Assembly: GCA_014523695.1 (NCBI GenBank) | Contig: JAATVS010000286.1 | Coordinates: 1-9,885 of the forward strand | DNA: 9,885 bases | Source: Nitrososphaerales archaeon TH5895 | GTDB lineage: Archaea; Thermoproteota; Nitrososphaeria; Nitrososphaerales; Nitrososphaeraceae | Reading direction: 5' to 3' | Shown: one piece after another, positions 1 through 6,124 of the stretch | Layout: the number at the start of each line of letters is the position of its first letter | Numbering within the stretch: the stretch's first letter is position 1 | Translations under genes and position numbers: made by a program | Notes under the pieces: generated by a model | Database searches by the model: none | What the model saw: only the letters and a program-made list of their open reading frames with translations | What the model was told of the DNA's origin: nothing

Positions 1-72
1 GCCAAAATTGCGAATCTGCTCTTTATTTCCTATAATTCTAATTATATCCTGAGTTGATTTGAATTTAGGCAT
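1..72 (-). CDS. fusA: Translation elongation factor EF-2, N-terminal 24 codons (partial at window edge)
   Basis: An ATG (complement of 70-72) opens a frame that runs unbroken off the left edge. It reads MPKFKST, then a hydrophobic DIIRII stretch, then NKEQIRNFG. This matches the start of archaeal EF-2, which typically reads M-x-[KR]-F-K-[ST]-T, about ten residues, then [DE]QIRN[IFM]G immediately before the IAHVDHGKT P-loop of the GTPase domain; that P-loop would lie just outside the window. EF-2 is the cytoplasmic GTPase that drives ribosomal translocation and the target of diphthamide modification. Only about 3% of the protein is present, so nothing can be said of its domains. A TATA-like element 30-37 bp upstream suggests a nearly leaderless transcript. 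The gene is divergent from ilvA across a 500 bp gap. The call rests on recognition of this short conserved N-terminus. Confidence 0.82.
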   Translation of the reverse strand, partial: MPKFKSTQDIIRIIGNKEQIRNFG

Positions 73-101
73 CTATTCAGTCAGAAAATTTTGCTGGAGG
101 T

Positions 102-109
102 CTATTAAA
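102..109 (-). promoter_or_regulatory. TATA-box candidate for EF-2
   Basis: The complement reads TTTAATAG, centred about 34 bp upstream of the EF-2 ATG. Archaeal transcription normally starts about 25 bp downstream of the box centre, which would give a leader of only about 8 nt. No Shine-Dalgarno sequence is visible before the ATG, as expected for such a short leader. This is a positional inference only. Confidence 0.35.
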
Positions 110-232
110 CGTTCCTTTGCTCTAAGCGTCCAGCATTCTATTGATACTCTGCTCGCTACGTGAGGAAAATCATCTCATCGCTCATATTTGCCTACGTCAA
201 TCGACTTTTTGTTTGAAGTGTGATTCATGAAA

Positions 233-376
233 TTACAGCAGATGTTGTTTCCTTGAACACTCTTCTAAATCCATCACGACTAAATATGTCCCAAAAGTCG
301 GCAGGTTCTGCATCTCGCTATTAGAACAGTCAGCATTCTGTCGCATTGTGTACATGCTTCCCCACACCATATCCAT
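233..376 (-). pseudogene. Possible remnant of a small zinc-ribbon protein (47-codon ORF)
   Basis: From the ATG at 374-376 the minus strand reads 47 codons to TAA (233-235). The frame stays open upstream to a TGA at 437-439. Immediately before the ATG it encodes Phe-Tyr-Phe-Cys-Lys-Ser-Cys, so a CxxC pair sits just outside the nominal start. Sixteen residues after the second Cys comes Cys-Ser-Asn-Ser, where a zinc ribbon would have its second CxxC. Next follow a Thr-Phe-Gly-Thr-Tyr-Leu segment and an acidic Met-Asp-Leu-Glu-Glu. CxxC, about 16 residues, then CxxC is the usual spacing of a small zinc ribbon. Here the fourth Cys is Ser and no start codon (ATG, GTG or TTG) lies in frame upstream of the first CxxC. 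It therefore looks like a decayed gene or a divergent microprotein. A chance open frame cannot be excluded. Confidence 0.3.
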
Positions 377-449
377 GCAACTCTTGCAAAAATAAAAAGG
401 AGCACTATGACATGATAACTTTTGGCACCTAGGATATCATGAACTCAAA

Positions 450-463
450 CCAAAAATATTTGG
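450..463. repeat. 14-bp palindrome CCAAA-N4-TTTGG upstream of ilvA
   Basis: The sequence CCAAA AATA TTTGG has perfectly complementary 5-bp arms around a 4-bp AT centre, 109 bp before the ilvA ATG. The same arms with the same spacing recur just after the ilvA stop codon (1833-1846). The size and AT-rich core resemble binding sites of Lrp/AsnC-type dimers, which are common archaeal amino-acid regulators. A weak hairpin followed by TTTT (465-468) is an alternative reading. Confidence 0.35.
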
Positions 464-530
464 CTTTTCTCAAAATTAGTAACAACGGCTATTTATTACA
501 AAGTCTACACGTCATATAGCGAACACAAAA

Positions 531-536
531 TTATAA
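531..536 (+). promoter_or_regulatory. ilvA: TATA-box candidate for ilvA
   Basis: TTATAA lies about 38 bp upstream of the ATG at 572. Initiation 25 bp downstream of its centre would leave a leader of about 12-14 nt. A second candidate, TTTATTA at 492-498, would instead give a leader of about 50 nt that includes the G-rich run. The sequence does not decide between them. Confidence 0.35.
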
Positions 537-540
537 GTAA

Positions 541-552
541 GGGGGAGGGGGC
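541..552 (+). promoter_or_regulatory. G-rich run containing GGAGG, unusually far from the ilvA start
   Basis: GGGGGAGGGGGC contains a perfect match to the archaeal Shine-Dalgarno core GGAGG. The core ends about 23 nt before the only plausible start codon (ATG 572), against the usual 5-10 nt, and no ATG, GTG or TTG lies at normal spacing. It may therefore not be a ribosome-binding site; it could sit between the TATA box and the transcription start. The run stands out sharply from its AT-rich surroundings. Confidence 0.4.
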
Positions 553-571
553 AAGAACAAATATACTCCGA

Positions 572-1810
572 ATGAACAGTGTAGATATTCCTTCCAGCAA
601 GTATCCCACAATAGAGGATATATCGATAGCCAGAAGTTCCCTAGACATGAGTATAAGAAAAACTCCATTACACAAATCTGATACATTTTCAAGATTGGTA
701 GGCACAGATATATTTCTCAAGCTAGAGTGTTTACAAAAAACAGGATCGTTTAAGGTCAGAGGTGCTTTTACGAAGTTAAATTCTCTAACCAGTCAAGAGC
801 GATCCAGTGGAGTAATTGCTGCTTCAGCAGGGAACCATGCCCAAGGACTTGCCTACGCTTCTTCTAAAGAAAATATTCGTTGTACTATAGTAATGCCTAG
901 AAATGCCTCCCCTGCAAAGGTCGCCGCAACTAGGTCTTATGGAGCAAGAGTGATTCTTTCCGGTGAGAATTATGATGCATCGTGGGATGAGACAGTTCGT
1001 ATCGCAAAGGAGGAAAGGCTTACAATCATTCATGCGTTTAACGATAGCCAGGTAGTATGCGGGCAGGGAACAATCGGTTTGGAACTACTAGAGGACCTAA
1101 ATGATTTTGATAGGATCTACCTGCCCATTGGAGGCGGAGGATTGGCCGCGGGAATAGCTATCGCAGTGAAGGCTAAGAGGCCCAATGTTAAGATCATTGG
1201 AGTTCAATCGGAAGCTTTTCCTTCCATGAAAGAATCTATTGCTAAAGGAGAATTGCAAACCATTAATTCGGGTTATACTATAGCAGATGGAATTTCAGTG
1301 AAATCACCTGGGGAGTTGACATACGAGATAATTAGTCGGTTAGTTGATGACATAGTGTTAGTAGATGATATATCTATCGTTAAGACCATGTTTCTGCTAA
1401 TGGAACGGGCGAAGCTTGTAGTAGAACCTGCTGGAGCAGCAAGTTTAGCATATCTTGTCTCCAACGGTTACGAAAGAAGGAATGAAAAGGTAATTGCCCT
1501 TTTATCTGGCGGAAATGTTGACATGTACCTATTGGGACAGGTGGTGGCAAAAGGTTTAATGTACATGGGTAGAATGCTCAAAATATTCATTCAATTGCCC
1601 GATAAACCAGGAGCGTTGAAGAGTGTAGTTGACTGTATTGCGGACTTAAGCGTAAATATTGTCGAGGTTGAACATGATAGACTAAGCTCTAACATTTCTG
1701 CAGGAACAGCAGGTGTGTACTTAAGTCTAGAGGTCGAAGACGGATCTCATGAGGAACGTCTCATAAACTTGCTTAGGCAACAAGGGATAAAGTTCAGAGT
1801 ACTTAGATGA
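572..1810 (+). CDS. ilvA: Threonine ammonia-lyase (threonine dehydratase) with C-terminal ACT domain
   Basis: This 412-residue fold-II PLP enzyme deaminates L-threonine to 2-oxobutanoate and ammonia, the entry step to isoleucine. Visible family marks: TGSFKVRGA with the PLP lysine K61; SAGNHAQG (85-92), which holds substrate and cofactor; the phosphate-binding GGGGLAAG (187-194); EPAGAA (285-290); and the pyridine-ring serine in LLSGG (S312). Residues about 337-412 form one ACT domain (IQLPDKPGAL onward), the usual site of amino-acid feedback. The length matches the roughly 400-residue single-ACT form (TdcB-like), not the longer two-ACT-module enzyme of E. coli IlvA. ATG 572 is the first possible start: no in-frame ATG, GTG or TTG precedes it for at least 75 bp. 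The gene stands alone, with gaps of 400-500 bp on both sides. A serine deaminase side activity is common in this family. Whether it is regulated by isoleucine or by nucleotides cannot be read from the sequence. Confidence 0.95.
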   Translation: MNSVDIPSSKYPTIEDISIARSSLDMSIRKTPLHKSDTFSRLVGTDIFLKLECLQKTGSFKVRGAFTKLNSLTSQERSSGVIAASAGNHAQGLAYASSKENIRCTIVMPRNASPAKVAATRSYGARVILSGENYDASWDETVRIAKEERLTIIHAFNDSQVVCGQGTIGLELLEDLNDFDRIYLPIGGGGLAAGIAIAVKAKRPNVKIIGVQSEAFPSMKESIAKGELQTINSGYTIADGISVKSPGELTYEIISRLVDDIVLVDDISIVKTMFLLMERAKLVVEPAGAASLAYLVSNGYERRNEKVIALLSGGNVDMYLLGQVVAKGLMYMGRMLKIFIQLPDKPGALKSVVDCIADLSVNIVEVEHDRLSSNISAGTAGVYLSLEVEDGSHEERLINLLRQQGIKFRVLR

Positions 1811-1832
1811 TGATGGGATAAGTTGGATTTTG

Positions 1833-1846
1833 CCAAATTAATTTGG
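1833..1846. repeat. Perfect 14-bp palindrome CCAAATTAATTTGG after ilvA
   Basis: The sequence is fully self-complementary and begins 22 bp after the ilvA stop. Its arms, CCAAA and TTTGG, and the 4-bp spacing are the same as those of the site at 450-463. It may be a regulator site or a weak RNA hairpin. It lacks the long T-run of a bacterial intrinsic terminator. Confidence 0.4.
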
Positions 1847-2005
1847 AGCCACTTATTTGATTCTTACCTTTTAAGAATTCGATGAGGGATGATCTCTAAA
1901 TGCATTCTCAGTGTTGACGGCTCCCAGCACTATCCTGATGAACTTGTGTAGTTCACAATTAAGATAATCGCATTCTAGGTCATTTGGTCATTGTCATACT
2001 ATTTG

Positions 2006-2047
2006 TTAAGCTGGTGTATTTTCTTTAAGCATTAAGCCTAACAGCTT
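2006..2047. repeat. Cluster of TTAAGC direct repeats with a flanking inverted repeat
   Basis: TTAAGC occurs at 2006-2011, 2025-2030 and 2032-2037. AAGCTG (2008-2013) can pair with CAGCTT (2042-2047). The two outer arms could form a stem with the other copies in the loop. No function is assigned, and a low-complexity coincidence is possible. Confidence 0.2.
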
Positions 2048-2209
2048 GTTCCCAATCTTAGGATCAGGCTGCGTATCTAGGGAAATTTTGCAATAACGAC
2101 TTCATTCCAGAGAACCAAAATAATTGAACTTCGTACAATAAATTAGATCAAGGTTCTTCGCCTTCTAACAATGGCAAAATTATTTACGTCCTTATTTATA
2201 TCCTCATAA

Positions 2210-3676
2210 TCATACATCAGCATACATCGAAAATTCGTGAGGATGGGGCCTAACAGCTACCTCATTATAGTCCTTTATTTCTTGTTCTAAAATAGTATCA
2301 ATTGTATCACCGCTAAATATCGGCTTCAGGAATTCCCTGTCACTCTGCAATTCCTCACAGGCATCACGTAAACTAGTTGGCAGTTGTTTTATGCCAAGTT
2401 CAGATCTTCTCTTAGAGGTCATCTTAAAAATATCCTCATTAATTGGATCTCCTATTGAGGTACGTTTGTTAACGCCATCAAATCCAGCGGCCATTATTGC
2501 TGAGAAAGCCAAATATGGATTACAAGAAGGATCTGGTGCTCTAAATTCAAGTCGCTTGTATGCCGAGAACTTTTCACCCCTGTAGTGGGCAGGGATCCTA
2601 ATTATGGCCGATCTATTCCCAGTACTCCACGAGATGTATACTGGGGCCTCGTACCCTGGAACAAGCCGACGGTAAGAGTTTGTAGTTGGAGCAACTATGG
2701 CTGCGAGCGCAGAGGCATGGTCTAACACTCCACCTCCAAAGTATCTCGCAAGCTCAGATACTTCTGCATATTTATCATTCGCGTCAAAAAAGAGATTCTT
2801 ATTGTCTTTCCACAGGCTTACATTGACATGCATCCCCGAACCATTATCTAGTGCGATAGGCTTAGGCATCATTGTAGCAATCATGTTATGTTTCTTGGCT
2901 ACATTTTTTACAATGTATTTGTAACTTTGTACTGAATCTGCGGCATTTACCAGAGTATCGTATCGAATATCGATTTCACACTGCCCGGCAGTTGCTACCT
3001 CATGGTGATGTGCATCGCAAATAATTCCAAAGTTGTTGCTTAGCACATCTACACATTCGTTCCGGTACTCCATGAGACTATCTCCGGGAGCACTAGGAAG
3101 GTAGCCTTCTTTCAAACGAAGTGCATAACCTGCGCCTTCTGCTGACCATGGTGATTCCCTCGAGGTTATTTTATAGCTTTGACCATGATAAGGAGTCATA
3201 GTGTTCACCTCAAGCTTGTCGAATACAAAAAACTCAACTTCGGGGCCCCAGTAAGAATATTCATATCCTTGCTTGCGAACATATTTCTCTGCCTTATCAG
3301 CTATCCCTCTGGGGTCTCTGACAAATGCGTCTCTTTTAGAATCTCCTTTAATCACATCGCAAATCAATCGAGCAGTCTGATCTTTTTCAAGCCACGGGAT
3401 AGTAGCGTACGTAGAGGGATCAGGCATTATTATTAAATCAGATTCCTGGATTTCTGTGAATCCTCGTATAGATGATCCATCTACTTTCGGAAGCCCAATT
3501 TCAAAGTCTTCAGCACGAAACATATTTGCGGCCACTGTGGTATGATGAAACCGTCCTGTTAAACCAGTAAACTGTAAATCAATGAATTTGATTTTATCAA
3601 CTCTTAACCTACGCATCACCTCACTTGGGGTAAATGACAAAGATTCTATTTTACCGTCAGTAACTTTATAAGGCAA
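2210..3676 (-). CDS. glnA: Glutamine synthetase, class I
   Basis: This 488-residue enzyme forms glutamine from glutamate, ammonia and ATP and is the main ammonia-assimilation route. The beta-grasp domain covers about residues 20-110. The catalytic domain shows YWGPEVEFF with the metal-binding glutamates E146 and E148, GSGMHVN (279-285, catalytic-site H282), NSYRRLVPGYEAP (333-345) with substrate and ATP contacts, and EFRAPDPSCNPYL (377-389). A segment at about 160-195 corresponds to the insertion of the GSI-beta type. The tail aligns well with E. coli GlnA (HPxEF, then Tyr, near the end). The Tyr that is adenylylated in E. coli (Asn-Leu-Tyr) aligns with Phe in DIFKM (F417), so covalent control of that kind is unlikely. 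The start is TTG: an in-frame TAG lies 9 bp upstream and AGGA sits 7 nt before the TTG. The next Met, M21, would cut off an N-terminal extension usual in this group. Confidence 0.96.
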   Translation of the reverse strand: MPYKVTDGKIESLSFTPSEVMRRLRVDKIKFIDLQFTGLTGRFHHTTVAANMFRAEDFEIGLPKVDGSSIRGFTEIQESDLIIMPDPSTYATIPWLEKDQTARLICDVIKGDSKRDAFVRDPRGIADKAEKYVRKQGYEYSYWGPEVEFFVFDKLEVNTMTPYHGQSYKITSRESPWSAEGAGYALRLKEGYLPSAPGDSLMEYRNECVDVLSNNFGIICDAHHHEVATAGQCEIDIRYDTLVNAADSVQSYKYIVKNVAKKHNMIATMMPKPIALDNGSGMHVNVSLWKDNKNLFFDANDKYAEVSELARYFGGGVLDHASALAAIVAPTTNSYRRLVPGYEAPVYISWSTGNRSAIIRIPAHYRGEKFSAYKRLEFRAPDPSCNPYLAFSAIMAAGFDGVNKRTSIGDPINEDIFKMTSKRRSELGIKQLPTSLRDACEELQSDREFLKPIFSGDTIDTILEQEIKDYNEVAVRPHPHEFSMYADV

Positions 3677-3683
3677 TGGAATA

Positions 3684-3687
3684 TCCT
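3684..3687 (-). promoter_or_regulatory. glnA: Ribosome-binding site supporting the TTG start of glnA
   Basis: The complement reads ATAGGATATTCCATTG. AGGA is followed by 7 nt and then TTG. With the in-frame TAG at 3686-3688, TTG (3674-3676) is the only acceptable start before codon 21. Confidence 0.45.
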
Positions 3688-3706
3688 ATGATACGACATC
3701 TATCCC

Positions 3707-3725
3707 ATAATTAAGCTTTCAAAGC
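3707..3725 (-). promoter_or_regulatory. glnA: glnA promoter candidate: TATA-like element and adjoining inverted repeat
   Basis: The complement of 3707-3714 reads TTAATTAT, a TATA-like sequence about 34 bp before the TTG start. Directly upstream, in the position of the BRE and an activator or repressor site, is the perfect inverted repeat GCTTT-C-AAAGC (3715-3725). The region is shared with divergent purB. The operator role is inferred from position only. The euryarchaeal NrpR site (GGAA-N6-TTCC) is not present. Confidence 0.3.
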
Positions 3726-3826
3726 GTTTTTTGACCCATAAACCGATGACGGATGCATTGGAAGGATAAGAAGTTAGGTATTCCTCGTGATCTAAATGGT
3801 TAAAGAAATTGGTACGGTATCATTCT

Positions 3827-3834
3827 AAAATATA
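3827..3834 (+). promoter_or_regulatory. purB: TATA-box candidate for purB
   Basis: AAAATATA lies about 46 bp before ATG 3877, so initiation about 25 bp downstream would give a leader of about 20 nt. A second AT-rich element, AATTTTATT (3844-3852), would place the start within a few bases of the ATG and make the message leaderless. No good Shine-Dalgarno precedes the ATG, which mildly favours the second reading. Confidence 0.3.
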
Positions 3835-3876
3835 CTTCATAACAATTTTATTCTTTCGGGTTAATTGCAATCACTG

Positions 3877-5247
3877 ATGCCTATCTTACCCGTAGATAGT
3901 GGTCGCTATGGAAGCAAAGAAATTCGAGAAATATTTGATGACATTCGCAAACTAGATTACCAGTTGAGATTTGAAGCCGAAGTTGCTAAGGCACAAGGCG
4001 AATTAGGAGTAATTCCAGAAGGAGCCTCCAAGGAAATTGTACAAGTAGCAAATTCAAATAGAATAAGCTTGGAACGGATGAAGGAATTGGAATCGATTAG
4101 TGAGCACGATACTGCTGCATTTGTAGAAGCAATCGCGGAAGAATGTTCAGAGATGGCCAAACCATGGATACACTACGGATTAACAAGCAGCGACATAGTA
4201 GATACAAGTATTTCTCTACAAATAAGGGACTCAATAAGGATCATCGAAAAGAAATTACTCCGTTTAGCAAGGGTCCTTGCAGATCGTGCTGTACAATACA
4301 AAGATTTGCCAGCAGTAGGGAGGACTCACGGCCAGCATGCTAGTGTAATTGCTTTCGGTCTTAAGTTCGCAGTCTGGGCATCAGAAATTGTCCGACATTT
4401 GGAAAGAATTGACGAGGGGAAAAAACGCTTTCTGGTTTGCAAGACACTGGGAGTAGTTGGAACAGGATCAGTAATGGATAAGCTTGCGCTAGAAGTGCAA
4501 AGAGTAGTCGCTAACAGACTGGGTCTATTTCCGGTCGATGCTGCAACTCAAGTAGTCCCTAGGGAACGGTATGCAGAGGCGCAATTTTTCTTCGCTCTCA
4601 TAGGAACAACCCTAGACAGGATCGCAGTTGAAATCAGAAATTTGCAGAGAACAGAAATCGGAGAGGTATCTGAACACTTCAAAAGAGGCCAGATGGGAAG
4701 TAGCGCCGTTCCAGTTAAACGTAATCCCATCAAAAGCGAGAGGGTTACATCTCTATCCAGACTTTTGCGAGCGTTAGTAGGTGTAGCGATGGAAAACGTT
4801 TCTCTTTGGCATGAACGAGATTTGTCAAACTCAGCCAACGAAAGATTTACTATTCCTATGACAGTCGTTCTTTTGGATGAAATGCTAAATTTAATGACAA
4901 ATGTCCTCATCAATTTAGAAATTAATAACGAAAGAATTACTTCGAACTTGAGAATGACTAATGGCCAAATTTACGCCGAATTCGTGTTGGATCAGCTCAT
5001 AAAGAAAGGTATCCCTCGATTTGACGCTTATCGAGACATCCAAAGGGTTGCTTTTTCAGCCATCGAAAATAGACAATCATTCCTCGACGCCATTCAAAAT
5101 GATCCAGTATTGAGAAAACATTTGACATCAGAAGAATTAATTAACATTTTTGAGCCAGGAAAACATCTTGGAGCATCGTCAAGTATAATTGAAAACATAG
5201 CGAAAATGGTCAGCGAAGCGCAGTTCAAATATGCTCAGCCACCTTAA
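3877..5247 (+). CDS. purB: Adenylosuccinate lyase
   Basis: PurB catalyses two fumarate-releasing steps: SAICAR to AICAR, and adenylosuccinate to AMP. I use ATG 3877 (456 residues) rather than TTG four codons earlier, because archaeal PurB proteins begin close to LPxDxGRYG, which here starts at residue 4. Family marks, numbered from this ATG: SEHDTAAF with H77; the TSSDIVDT loop (about 104-111); GRTHGQHA with the general-acid His (H151 and H154); and the mobile signature loop GSSAVPVKRNP (274-284) with the catalytic serine. The loop is unusual: most adenylosuccinate lyases have SAMPHKRNP, and here Met and His are both Val. The C-terminal helical domain ends with KHLGASSSIIE. The length is usual for the family. 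The gene is divergent from glnA, 200 bp away, and converges on the asparagine-synthase-like gene. Confidence 0.95.
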   Translation: MPILPVDSGRYGSKEIREIFDDIRKLDYQLRFEAEVAKAQGELGVIPEGASKEIVQVANSNRISLERMKELESISEHDTAAFVEAIAEECSEMAKPWIHYGLTSSDIVDTSISLQIRDSIRIIEKKLLRLARVLADRAVQYKDLPAVGRTHGQHASVIAFGLKFAVWASEIVRHLERIDEGKKRFLVCKTLGVVGTGSVMDKLALEVQRVVANRLGLFPVDAATQVVPRERYAEAQFFFALIGTTLDRIAVEIRNLQRTEIGEVSEHFKRGQMGSSAVPVKRNPIKSERVTSLSRLLRALVGVAMENVSLWHERDLSNSANERFTIPMTVVLLDEMLNLMTNVLINLEINNERITSNLRMTNGQIYAEFVLDQLIKKGIPRFDAYRDIQRVAFSAIENRQSFLDAIQNDPVLRKHLTSEELINIFEPGKHLGASSSIIENIAKMVSEAQFKYAQPP

Positions 5248-5294
5248 AATAAAATCTTGCACCCTCGGCTCGCATCTATGTTTTAGTCATTTTT
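5246..5294. terminator. Short two-way terminator between convergent purB and the asn-like gene
   Basis: Only 46 bp separate the stops. On the plus strand, TTTT (5281-5284) and TTTTT (5290-5294) follow purB. On the minus strand, the complement of AAAATAAAA (5246-5254) gives TTTTATTTT after the asn-like gene. Archaeal RNA polymerase ends transcription at such T-tracts without needing a hairpin. The signals overlap the neighbouring stop codons, so the transcripts probably overlap by a few tens of bases. Confidence 0.45.
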
Positions 5295-6103
5295 CATTGA
5301 TTATGATGATTCTGCTTCATAAAATATTTGTGAATCGAAGAGCCATACTGTAGTGCCTTTTTAGGTTTCATAGCAGCTTCCTGTGGTACACCTATATCTA
5401 TTGCAAGTCTCCGTATGATATGTTTCCTAAGCATATCATTTTCGCCCTTTATTTTCTCATCAATTGGAATAGTATTGGCAAATTCGATGAACTTCTCTGA
5501 TAGAAATGGCTTGTTAATAGATACGCCGTAATCAGAGGTTACTGCTGCGATCTCTTCCATAAGTAACAATTCATTTAAAATCTTTACCTTCGTAAGCTCC
5601 ATAATGCTAGATTCACCATATTTATACACAAATCGATACTGATTGTAGCCATAGAAAAGTTCGTCTAAACCATTCGCAGTAAGTACTACCCTAAAACCAT
5701 TTTCCTTAGCCAAACGAGCTACAAATAGATAGGCAATACAGTTTTCCAAATGTGACGCAATACCACAATTGATTCTCCGTTCTACCTCCTTCAGTTTTTC
5801 ATAGAATTCATCCTGTTGGATTTCATATTTTTTATGAGGGAACTGTAACATTGAAGCAATAGTCGTGGCAAAGACCATGTCATGTGAGCCTGCAAATCCT
5901 ACCGTCAATAAAGTTACTGACCTGTTCAAATCTTTACACATCTTTGCAAGCACTGAGCTATCAACTCCGCCAGAGAAGGCTACCGCAACAGAGCTCTCAC
6001 CTCCTATGACAGCTTTTAATTCTTTTCGCATGACTTCAAGTAACGGGGTAGATAGTTTCAATATCGTCAATGAGGGCGTAGGGCTATTTGACGTTGATTT
6101 CAT
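5294..6103 (-). CDS. Stand-alone asparagine-synthase-type ATP pyrophosphatase (no glutaminase domain)
   Basis: This 269-residue protein corresponds to the synthetase half of asparagine synthase B. The PP-loop SGGVDSS (44-50) binds ATP pyrophosphate. TANGLDELFYGY (142-153) matches the SGEGxDELFxGY motif that binds the aspartyl-AMP site. KPFL (198-201), KGENDMLRKH (219-228) and a late KPKKALQYGS (246-255) follow in the family order. The N-terminal Ntn glutaminase domain of AsnB, which begins with Cys2, is absent: only about 30 residues precede the domain. If it makes asparagine it must use free ammonia or a separate amidotransferase. Other members of the fold adenylate other carboxylates, so aspartate as substrate is an inference. 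ATG 6103 has an in-frame TGA 9 bp upstream, so the protein is not longer. It lies 90 bp downstream of the acylphosphatase gene and may be co-transcribed with it. Confidence 0.8.
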   Translation of the reverse strand: MKSTSNSPTPSLTILKLSTPLLEVMRKELKAVIGGESSVAVAFSGGVDSSVLAKMCKDLNRSVTLLTVGFAGSHDMVFATTIASMLQFPHKKYEIQQDEFYEKLKEVERRINCGIASHLENCIAYLFVARLAKENGFRVVLTANGLDELFYGYNQYRFVYKYGESSIMELTKVKILNELLLMEEIAAVTSDYGVSINKPFLSEKFIEFANTIPIDEKIKGENDMLRKHIIRRLAIDIGVPQEAAMKPKKALQYGSSIHKYFMKQNHHNQ

Positions 6104-6124
6104 ACTTGTACTTCAGTGCATTTC

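Larger units (their letters stand above)
73..571. other. Long intergenic region between EF-2 and ilvA
   Basis: About 500 bp lie between the divergent EF-2 and ilvA starts. It contains the EF-2 TATA candidate, a 47-codon minus-strand ORF with a zinc-ribbon look (233-376), the palindrome CCAAAAATATTTGG (450-463), the ilvA promoter candidates and a striking G-rich run (541-552). I looked for tRNA T-arm signatures (GTTCRA with pairing flanks) and saw none. No long repeat or insertion sequence end is visible. Other open frames here are under 25 codons and show no protein-like composition. Confidence 0.6.
1811..2209. other. Convergent intergenic region between ilvA and glnA
   Basis: About 400 bp separate the convergent ilvA and glnA stop codons. 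Visible contents are a perfect 14-bp palindrome (1833-1846), short T-tracts such as CCTTTT at 1868-1873 that could end the ilvA transcript, a small hairpin TGAAC-N7-GTTCA (1939-1955), and three copies of TTAAGC (2006-2037). A minus-strand frame is open for 39 codons (1871-1987) but has no start codon of note and no recognisable motif. I see no tRNA, known RNA gene or mobile element. Confidence 0.6.

Noticed and set aside
397..432. AAGGAG followed by ATG and a six-codon peptide (MITFGT), a possible leader peptide for ilvA
   Set aside because: The peptide has no run of threonine, isoleucine, leucine or valine codons and no attenuator hairpins follow. It also overlaps the zinc-ribbon-like frame on the other strand.
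1939..1958. Five-base-pair stem with a seven-base loop resembling a tRNA arm
   Set aside because: There is no acceptor stem, T-loop consensus or anticodon arm around it, so it is not a tRNA.
1871..1987. A 39-codon open frame on the minus strand after glnA
   Set aside because: It has no ATG, only weak alternative starts, and no recognisable motif. This length is expected by chance.
3760..3784. GGAA and TTCC half-sites upstream of glnA resembling the euryarchaeal NrpR operator
   Set aside because: The spacing between GGAA and TTCC is much longer than the six bases required, so the match is coincidental.
3865..3876. TTG start for purB four codons upstream of ATG
   Set aside because: ATG 3877 fits the usual archaeal PurB N-terminus, and no ribosome site favours the TTG.
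4548..4913. A 121-codon minus-strand open frame opposite purB
   Set aside because: It lies wholly within purB, whose reading frame is clearly the conserved one; the antisense product has no family features.
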